Part shown: piece by piece, positions 51,514 through 64,000 of the stretch
How the letters are laid out: the number at the start of each line of letters is the position of its first letter
How positions within the stretch are numbered: position 1 is the stretch's first letter
NCBI GenBank assembly: GCA_028023455.1
Contig: JAQFVV010000557.1
Location: 124,001 to 188,000 of the forward strand
Direction of reading: 5' to 3'
Source: Epiperipatus broadwayi
Lineage: Eukaryota > Onychophora > Udeonychophora > Euonychophora > Peripatidae
Length of the DNA stretch: 64,000 nt
Notes under the pieces: generated by a model
Database searches by the model: none
What the model was told of the DNA's origin: nothing
The model's input: only the letters and a program-made list of their open reading frames with translations
Translations under genes and position numbers: made by a program

Positions 51514-52429
51514 ATATATATATATATTGTAAAAATATTTATATTTACATTAGTACAAGTTTGTGCACTCCAGAAAAAGTAGAAAATATATTAAAGAAAT
51601 ATATTTAGATTGCTAACTGATAAGTGGTAAATTAAATTAAATAATTTATGTTAATTGTGGTAAGAACATTGCGATTGATAAATTCCATGAAACATTTGCT
51701 GATTACAAATATTTTTGGTAAGAGACTAATTAATTAATGGAATAGACTATAAATTTTTTTATATGAAAATGAATACCTAAGATACCAAGTAATTAGTTAT
51801 AGACCTAACAACATTATCATGTATGGAAGAAAGTAATTAATTGTATGAGTAATTAAAAACTAAATAGAATAAGCAACAAGGTGCATGTTCATTTTAAAGT
51901 TCATGTTGGTGAGAGATGTAAGTGACAGTAGCTTGAGAGTGCAGCACTCAGTGAAAGTGTGTTCATGGGCAGCAACTGAACAGGTCCAAAAAATTTAGGA
52001 AATCAAAACCAAAGGAAACCATCTGGATAGCAACTAGATGTGAAGAATTGATTTTCCAGTGAGTTTACCAAGTGTCTGTTTTCTAGAGATGGAAGTGATT
52101 GCAGCTAAAAAAAATCTCATAGTAATTATCACAGTGCTTTATATAAAAGCCAGATGTGTTCATGTCCAGCTGAATTGGACCAGGTTCAAAGTCTTTGGAA
52201 CACTGAGGCCAGTAGTAACTGTTTTGAAAATATCCAGTCTTAAAGTTCATCAGGGAAAATGAACCAAAGAGAACTATATATATATATATAAATTGTAGTA
52301 TGTGTGTAGTAATACCTTGTTGGGGAAAATTAACCAAAGTAAACTATACATGTGTATAATATGTTATATGTGTAGCAATACCTCATTAGGGGGGGAGTTA
52401 ACCATAGAGAATTATATATATATATATAT
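51514..52429. other. Spacer between inverted LTRs, with a ~70-bp minisatellite
   Basis: It separates the two subfamily B LTRs. 52253-52420 holds three diverged units of about 65-75 bp, each with a GGAAAATTAACCAAAG-like word, a TA run, a TGTGTAG(T/C)AATACC word, and GTTGG or TTAGG before the next unit. The next LTR is inserted in the TA run of the third unit. Frames at 52059-52262 and 52302-52493 are not supported. Confidence 0.55.
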
Positions 52430-54650
52430 TGTAATGATCCAGAGAATAGGACTTAATGTAATCTGCACTATGGGGCGCCATCTAGGCATTTGAACCTAGA
52501 AAAATTTATAAAGTAGGCAGATACGTAAGTCAAAAAAAAAATTTTTTTTTTTTTTAATTTTGATTCCGGTCGTTAGCCCATGTCACTAGCTCAGGGAGTA
52601 GCAGAGATTTAATAATATCATCTCTTATCTAATTAGATTTCAACATTAAAAAATAAATAAAATAAGCCACTGCCAGTAATTAGCATACAAACATTTATTT
52701 ATGCACATATATATAAGATTTAAAATTATTTTAGTATTAGTTTTACATTTTAACATTTAACATTATTTTTAACTTTGATTTTTGACTTTAATTTACATTT
52801 AATTACTATTATATTCTAATTTTACATTTTAATTAAGTTCGCACAGATAAATTTATGAAAGCTTGTTTATCATGTTGAATATAGACCAGTTACATAGATT
52901 TCACGGTCAAAAACATTTCAAAGTAAACATAAACGATCAAAATACAAAATTATTGATTACTGACAATTGCGGAGGGAACTTTATACGTAACCCAATAGTA
53001 TTCACCATAAGATACTGGCATTGTCGCCAATAACTTAAAAGACATCCGAATAAATACATTTTTGATACTCACCGTAAGGTATCATTATTTATCGAATGTC
53101 TATATATTTTGATCAAATATGGAAACGCAAAACATAGTTAACCAATAAACAATCCATGCAAGCGTCTATAAACAACTTAAATTTAATGCATTTTTATTTA
53201 GGGTCAAGTATGAATAGACCATATAAATTTGCTTTTGACAATAAACATTCTATCCCTATTTAACCTTAGGCTAAAATTCGCAGTCAAACTGGCATCAATC
53301 CATCTGATACATCGATGTATTCAATGTAATTCGGAATATGGCAGCACCAAAGAGATTAAGAAAAGACATTGACTCTCAATCAGATAGGAATATTACATCT
53401 ATCTAACGAGAAGAACAATAAAAAAAAACTCCATAGAAAGGAACTGCATTCTCCGTCTTATAATTCCTTCCATAGGCAAACGGGTGAGTGCGGCGTATAT
53501 ATAAACGATTCTGCCAGTAGCGAATCTCCGACTTCATCTACTAACTACATCAATATATCCAATCCATTGACCCAATCTAACAATGACATAAATAACCTAA
53601 GATTACCCTCCCCTAATATAACTTTACAAATCTATACAGCCATTCACGCCCGACTTAAGTTTAACATTTATATAATTTATCTTAACGGAAAACAGAAATC
53701 ATAATAAAACTTAAAGAACAAAAAAGTAAATAAATCAATGGAAATGATTTTAAATATATATATAAAAAAAAGAAATACATCAAATAACATTATTAATAAA
53801 TTAAGTTGGTCAGATAGGATAATATTGCATTATTTACTAAAAAGTTTTAAAATTTAGAGTTCTTATTGTTTCAAGTGAATATAACGTTCTTACGATTTTT
53901 AAAACATCCAACTTTATCCGTTGCTTGCCATGAACGTAAATTCCCACGCCGTCCTAAAGAGGTTAATATTCTGAAGGCCGATTTATTTATCCATCCGGAG
54001 ATTTTTGTTTTAACTGGTCCTCAATGTAGAAAAACGATAGTTCATTCCTCTTTCTTTACTAGCAAAACTGAAGGGATTGAACGTGCGTCCTTCAATCTCT
54101 TCTCCCGCACCTCCACACTAACATCTATCTGTCACATCGTAATAATCATAATAACCAATCCCTAATAATTTTCAACCTTGTCCTTTTATATTCGTTTGAA
54201 GGATTGCATTTACATTACGTCATCGATGCGATGATCCTTTTCGTTGAGGTCCGATTTCCCAATGGATTTATTTCATTTGCTAAAAGTTTCTATTGTTTTC
54301 CTATCTGACTGATGTTTTTACATTTAAATGCCTAAGGCTGGTTTACATTTAACTAATTAACAATCATTTCCATTTCTGATTAATTAATCTGTTTTCCAAA
54401 TCAAATATATATTTTTATCTCTAAATCTTTTTAAGTTTTTGTTTTTAAAATACCTTTTCTATTTTTAATACAGTTTTATTTTAATAATTTTTTATATCTG
54501 TGCGATTTAATATATACGAGTTTAAGATGATATTTAATTTCAATTTTTAATTCTAAAAGAAAATTTTTAAATGCGAACTTTTTAATTTACTTTCATGTTT
54601 AATAAATAAAAATAAAAAAAACAATGTAACGAACGTCTGTGTTCGTTACA
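52430..54650 (-). mobile_element. Solo LTR, subfamily B, copy 2 (inverted relative to copy 1)
   Basis: 2221 bp. On the minus strand it begins TGTAACGAACAC at 54650 and ends at 52430, with a near-palindromic first 26 bases (10-bp stem). Module Y is at 52837-53191 and module X at 53192-53672. It aligns throughout with 49332-51513 in reverse orientation, so the pair cannot be the two LTRs of one element. TA dinucleotides flank it. Frames 53369-53704 and 53866-54165 are antisense to the element and are not called. Confidence 0.85.
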
Positions 54651-57600
54651 ATATATATATATTTGTGTTGCAACTAGATCAGATTGTTCACTATTCTTAT
54701 TAATTTATTTATTGGTATTTGGAATGCTTGCATTTCGAATACACAGCAATATATATTGTGCCCATGTATTTGCCATAGTCATTTTTAAGTAGAGCTTAAA
54801 AATAGCTAGTTTTTAAAAAAAATTAAATTTATATTAGCTTATATTACTGTATATTAATTTTATGAGTAAAATATGTTTAAACTTGTCAGATAGAAAGTTG
54901 GTAAAAATATTTAAAGTATTTTAAAGTTATTTTAATGTCATTTAAATAATAAAGATAATATAGTATATGTCATTTGAAAGATAAAATTAATTAATATTTA
55001 TTATATTTAAAAAATATAATATTAAAAAATATATTTTAAATTATTTTATTTGTTTAATTTAATATTTTAAACAATTAGCAATTATTTATTGTTCTAGAAT
55101 GTTCTAAAAGTGTCAGATGTCTTGAAAGTATATGTGTTTATCTGTAAGCTTTCATTTGTTAGACAGAAAAATATTGATTTATAGTTTTGTTAGTAAAATT
55201 AAAAACATTTAAATATTGCAAATAATACTTTAAAAGTAACAATTACATTTATTGTATTGTTTAAATAATATTTTTGGCTTTAAAAGTAATAATTTAAATT
55301 ATTAAATATACTTTAATTATTTAAATAAAGGATATTTAATATTATAGAAATGTTAAATAATTTTAATATAATGTTAAAATGATGAGTTAAAATTTAAAAA
55401 ATTATTTTGTAGAGAAAATAATTTGGTTTATATGTAAATTAATATTTGCTAAGAACTTGGATTAACCAATGATATTAAATTGATAAATATAAATAGAGGT
55501 GTTCAATCAGTCTAGACAGAATTAATTATTAATATTTTTTGTTTACTTCTTACTTTGTTTGTTTAATCTGGTCTTATTTAAATTTATAATTTTTTATAAA
55601 ATAATTTTTTTATTTAAAAATTTTAAGTATAATTTAAATAGTTATTTTAAAGTATTCAATGTCTGAGTGGACTAATTATTTCCTATCAACAAAATTTCAC
55701 TTCGAAACTTGATGAAAAACTACAATAATTTTATGGAAACCAATAGTTATAAATAGAATTGTCAGCCTAATGTGTCTCAGATGGTGTGAGAATTTAAAAC
55801 ATATAACTGAAAGAGATTTAAGGATTCATAAGAACTTTAAGTTTAATATATTTAGTATGTGTGGAATGAAAGAACATTTATATTTGATAATTCTGATAAA
55901 CTCTTATAACTATTAATTGTCAAGAAATTTATATTTTATAAGTATGTGAAGGATATTTGTTGAAACTTATTTAACAAGTTTTAAATATTTTAAAAGAAGA
56001 AAAAGAATAACAAATGCTGTTAGAAAATTAATTAAATAATTTTGAAAGAAACTTATAAAATGTAAATATACTTTATATTATTTGTGAATGTGAATAAATA
56101 TATTTTATTACTAGTTTATTTTTAAAAGAATGGCTTAAATGGATATCTATCTGAAATTTGTGCATAGCAATATGGAGAGAAAATGACTTTTGAACTTTAT
56201 ATTTTTAGAAAAAGATTTACCTATTTGAAAAAATGATGGATGAACTATATATCTTCAAAAATTGTACCATTTAAAGAAAGATGAATGAATTATATGTTTT
56301 AAATGATTTCCTTCAATAAAATGAGATAGATTGTTATATGATTTTTAAAGGTTATCATTATGTTATATAATATTGCCTGGATGTAGAAGATATATAATTT
56401 TATAAAAAATTATTGCTTGAAATGTATGCATTTGTAAAGACAAAAAAAATCTTGAAATTTTAAAGAAGTATTTATTTTTAATAAATGTAAATATATATGT
56501 TTTGTTTAAAAAAAATAAGGATGAAATTGTCTGCTGAAAAATTAAACAATAAATAATCTTATTCTATAAAATGCTTGATAAATGCTTACTGATAAAAAAT
56601 ATTAATATCACTATCTTTTGCCATAAAAAAGTCTGGACAAGCATAATAAAAATATACATACATGATAATTATATTGTTTAATATGAAATTGTATTACTGA
56701 ATGTTTTCAAATCGAAATATTAGTTCTCCTGATAAATATTAAGAAAACAGACTTAGTGCAATATTTATTCAGTACAGATGGACAATATTTTACTGAGATT
56801 TTTAAAGATTTAACTTTGAAATTTATTGAGTTTGTTGAGCAATGGGGATGGAGAGAGAGAATTTTTTGTTCAAACTTTTTTCAGTTCTCCTTAGCAATGG
56901 GGGAAGTGCAGCTCTGGAAGGAGTGAAAACAAATAAGAACTTTAATAGTTTTGGATTTTATTACTTTTTTATTTTTCTAATATTAATATTTTTTATTAAT
57001 AATATTTAATTATCTTTATAAATATGCTTAGTTTAAATATTAAAATAATTTGTGTTAAAAATAAAGAAAAATATTAGATAGCAGAAAATTTAATTTTTTG
57101 AAAAGTAAAAATAAAATTTTTATAACTTATTTTATGGTCAAGAAGAGTTAGGGATCACTATATTTAATTCCAATAATTGTTGGAATTAAAAGTAAACTGT
57201 TATGCATTTTAGTAATATTTTAATGATATTTTAATTTATATTTTATTTTATTTATCATATTTCTTGAATATTAAAGCCAGATAAATCATATTCATATGAT
57301 TATGAACATATTAATTACTTTACAAATGTAATATGTACATAAGAAAATGCTTTGTGAGGTATCTAAAGATATTTTAAGTAAATTTTTATGAATGCTTGAG
57401 TGCATATATTTTACATGATTATGAGTGTTTAATATATCATTATGGATAGTATCTGTTTAGATACAATAACATGAAAATATTGGTCTCTAAATTATCTAAT
57501 ACTATAATATATGAATAAATGTATGATAAGAATGAATATTTCATTGAAATTATTTGTGTATATGATGTTTTGAAGTGTCTTGAATTTGGCATTAGATATT

Positions 57601-57762
57601 TGTTTTGAAAATGTGGTTTGGAAATTATTTTATGTAATGTAGTTAGTATTATTTTGCAATGTTAGCAGATGTATTCAGAATGTGAAAGATAAAGGATAGT
57701 GATCTGGGAAAGTAATTATAAAATGAAATCCTGGGTGCTAGGGATATTAAGGAAGAATGTTA
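54651..57762. other. AT-rich spacer, no gene seen
   Basis: About 3.1 kb of extremely AT-rich DNA with no frame above background, no inverted repeat and no recognised repeat family. The plus strand between about 56100 and 56500 is rich in short purine runs. Confidence 0.6.
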
Positions 57763-57855
57763 GGTTGTGATCTGAGCCTTTGTGTCAGCTGCAGAATGGT
57801 GCTATTTCTAGCTAAATTTCTAGAAATATGCCATTTCCACAGCTGCACCCAAGCC

Positions 57856-58002
57856 TTTAAGCATTCTTTCTACAATAAATTCTAGAAAGATTGTTAACTA
57901 AGAGTTAAGTCTTCTTTCTACACTAAAATGGAGAAAGAGTGTTAACTTGGAGTTAGGCCTTCTTTCTATGATAAAACCTAGAAAGAGTATGAACTCAGCT
58001 TA
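57856..58002. repeat. 48-bp tandem triplication
   Basis: Three units of about 48 bp, each with CTTTCTA(C/T), a short spacer, (C/T)TAGAAAG or GGAGAAAG, and GT(T)AACT..GAGTT. Each unit can itself fold through its TTTCTA / TAGAAA words. Confidence 0.8.
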
Positions 58003-58589
58003 AGCGGCTAATGGTGTGGCTTTTTCCTATGCTAAAAGTAAAGGAAAATACCATAGTTGTTTGTGTCATGCATTACATCATAATACTGTGTTATGTATTT
58101 TATGTAACAATATCGTACAAGGGTAGGTTAAGTTCATCGTGTCAAAATTATTTAAATTTTTATTGGGGCATTTTTTTAATACGAATTGATGTACTGTTAC
58201 CTTTTAACAATTTTAACAGTATTGTGATTGTTCCTCATAAAGCTGTAAGCCTCCTAAATTTTTGATTAGGGTGGGGTAGCTGAATTTTTTGACAATCACA
58301 CTTTGTCACGTTTTAGAGAGAAATTTTCCAAGACCAAGAATATGGCTAATTCGAATACAGATAACTTGAAAAGATGGGAGTTGCCAAACACAGAAGCTAG
58401 CACTGGAACATTTCTACAGTAGAAAAACATCCTGCTGAAATAAAAGATATGATTGTGTGACAAATATATGCAAACTTGAGGTCCATAAACATCTTTTTGA
58501 CTCTCATTTGTAAGTCTCGTTGTTGCTGATGGAAATGTTCACTTCATAAAGGGCATCTTGTTTGAGGGATTTCAAATGGCCCTCGTCAA

Positions 58590-60200
58590 ATGTAAAATAA
58601 AAGTAACTTAAATTTTTATTTAAACATACATCCCTTCTTTTCCCAATAATTGTTGTCAGCAATCAAATGTAAAATAAAAGTAATGTAAATTATTATTTAA
58701 TCATACAGAAAAAAAAACCCTCCCACTAATTGTTGTCAGTAATCAAATGTAAACCAATAACAGTAAGACCGTAAATTATTATTTAAACATAACCCAACTT
58801 TCTATTTGAAAATACACCAAAAACGACCTGCTCGTCAATAAAAATTAAAGAAACAACTATTATTGTCACATTGTCAAAAATATTATTAGGGAAACCAAAA
58901 TAATTTATAAATGAAAAAAAAAACAGTAAAATTGGTTGTCAATCAAATGTAACCAATAAAAGTAACTTAAATTTTTATTTAAACATACACACAAAACAAA
59001 AACAAAAAACATTCTCCCTATAATTGTTGTCGGCAATCAAATATAAAATAAAAGTAATGTAAATTATTATTTAATCATACACAAAAACACCCCTCCCACT
59101 AATTGTTGTTAGCAATCAAATGTAAAGCAATAAAAGTAAGATAAATTACTTTTTAAACATAACCCAAATTACTATTTGAACATACACCAAAAAAAGATCC
59201 TCTTGTCACTAAAAATTAAAGAAACAACTATTATTGTCCCATTGTCAAAAATATTATTTGGGAAATCAAAATAATTTATAAATGAAAGAAAGTCAAATCA
59301 GTTGTCAATCAAATGTAACCAATAAAAGTAACTTCAATGTTTCTTTAAACATACACAAAAAACTCCTTTCTCCCAATAATTGTTGTCGGTAATCAAATGT
59401 AAAAATAAAAGTAACATAAATTATTATTTAATCATAACCCAAAAATACCCCTCCCACTAATTATTGTCAATCAAATGTACACCACTAAAAGTAATGTAAA
59501 CTATTATTTAAACATACACCTCTCCTCCCAATAATTGTTGTCGACAATCATATACACAAAAAACACCCCTCCCAATAATTATTGTCAATCAAATGTAAAC
59601 CAATAAAAGTAAGATAAATTATTATTTAAACATAACCCAAATTACTATTTGAACATACACCAAAAAACAGCCTCTTGTCAATAAAAATTAAAGAAATAAC
59701 TATTATTGTTCCATTGTCAAAAATATTATTTGTGGAGCCAAAACCATAATTTATAAATGAAAGAAAGTTAAATTGGTTGTTAATCAAATGTAACCAATAA
59801 AAGTAACTTAAATTTTTATTTAAATACACACACACAAAAACACTTCTCCCAATAATTGTTGTCTGCAATCAAATGTAAAAATAAAAGGTAAATTATTATT
59901 TAATCATACACAAAAACACCCCCCCCCACTAATTGTTATCGGCAATCAAATGTAAACCAATAAAAGTAATGTAAATTATTATTTAAAGATACATCCAAAA
60001 AAACCCATTCTCTCTTTAATTTTGTCAAACAAATTTTAAAAAATAGTAATACTATTTAAAAAACACAAATTACTATTTGAACATACACCAAAAAAGACCC
60101 TCTTGTCAATAAAAATTAAAAAAAAACTATTATTATTCCATTGTCAAAAATATTATTTGGGAAAAATAATTTAGAAACAAAAGAAAGTAAAATTTATAAA
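58590..60200. repeat. Higher-order tandem array inside the TIR element
   Basis: A basic ~85-bp unit carries AATTGTTGTC(A/G)GCAATCAAATG, AATAAAAGTAA and TTATTTAA(A/T)CATACAC, then a C-rich CCCCTCCCA word. It is arranged in a larger unit marked by TTGTCAATAAAAATTAAAGAAAC and CATTGTCAAAAATATTATTTGGG. That marker recurs near 58836, 59208, 59677 and 60103, giving four higher-order units of about 370-470 bp. The last unit is the most eroded. The frame 59626-59868 is a by-product. Confidence 0.85.
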
Positions 60201-60314
60201 CCAAAAAAAAGTCAATATTAATAGAGAATTGCTAGCCCGGGAATGTTATATTAATGTGTTTTTGGTTAGAAATAGTATCATCCCGCAGCTGACACGAAGG
60301 ATCAGATCACAACC

Positions 60315-64000
<3,686 letters not shown>

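Larger units (their letters stand above)
57763..60314. mobile_element. 2.55-kb TIR element with internal satellite
   Basis: The left end GGTTGTGATCTGAGCC... (57763-57810) is repeated inverted at 60267-60314. About 48 bases pair with roughly six mismatches, including the shared words GTGTCAGCTGC and CTATTTCTA. The interior has, in order, a 48-bp triplication (57856-58002), a single-copy stretch with an 84-codon frame (58011-58265) lacking any recognised domain, and a higher-order tandem array (58590-60200). No transposase and no clear target duplication were seen. Elements with short terminal repeats around tandem arrays are known, for example Helitron-related ones, but the TIR here is long for those. 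Confidence 0.7.

Noticed and set aside
51514-52429. Interior of a full LTR element between the two subfamily B LTRs
   Set aside because: The LTRs are in opposite orientation and the spacer has no primer-binding site next to either.
53369-54165. Plus-strand ORFs of 111 and 99 codons in the subfamily B LTR
   Set aside because: They are antisense to the element and the matching frames are broken in the other subfamily B copy (49332-51513).
58590-60200. CRISPR array
   Set aside because: The units are contiguous diverged satellite monomers without constant repeats and unique spacers, in an animal genome.

Overview
This window is non-coding, repeat-dominated DNA from an animal nuclear genome. The base composition is very AT-rich (by eye about three quarters A+T), with long (TA)n tracts. 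I find no intact protein-coding gene, no rRNA and no canonical tRNA gene. All clear protein homology is decayed transposable-element coding sequence: two or three APE-type LINE fragments of RTE-like type, a second LINE with a C-terminal CCHC finger, and a hAT transposase with a BED finger. A degenerate TTAGGG-type array and the TE repertoire suggest an invertebrate metazoan that is not a typical insect (insect telomeres are TTAGG). A mollusc, cnidarian or flatworm would fit, but the sequence does not decide.

Layout. 1-4006: an LTR element on the minus strand, cut by the window edge, with ~2.1-kb LTRs, a ~0.6-kb non-coding interior and a recognisable tRNA primer-binding site. 4.6-14.9 kb: three foldback elements of one family, a different foldback, two copies of a tRNA-derived SINE with an internal hairpin, and a long decayed RTE-like LINE. 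15.9-18.6 kb: two large inverted repeats, the second a head-to-head pair of tRNA-headed units with a different SINE inserted in one arm. 18.6-26.2 kb: mostly featureless AT-rich DNA with TA microsatellites and a LINE 3' fragment. 26.2-36 kb: a solo LTR, a piggyBac-like MITE, pyrimidine-rich DNA and a second two-LTR element. 39.3-41.2 kb: a second copy of the piggyBac-like MITE split by a 1.19-kb TIR element that has an 8-bp target duplication and carries an interstitial telomere-like array. 42.3-43.8 kb: hAT transposase pseudogene. 46.4-47 kb: SINE, LINE 3' fragment and a small palindrome. 49.3-54.7 kb: two solo LTRs of a sister subfamily in inverted orientation. 57.8-60.3 kb: a 2.55-kb element with ~48-bp terminal inverted repeats that contains a higher-order tandem array. 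61.7-64 kb: a microsatellite followed by the 3' half of a minus-strand LINE that runs off the window.

The most interesting signals are structural. The LTR family has huge LTRs and almost no interior, lies next to TA microsatellites in every copy, has a terminal hairpin kept in shape although its sequence changes, and exists as two subfamilies whose LTR modules are in swapped order. The nested telomere-repeat transposon and the TIR-bounded satellite element are also worth following up. There is no operon-like or pathway organisation to describe.
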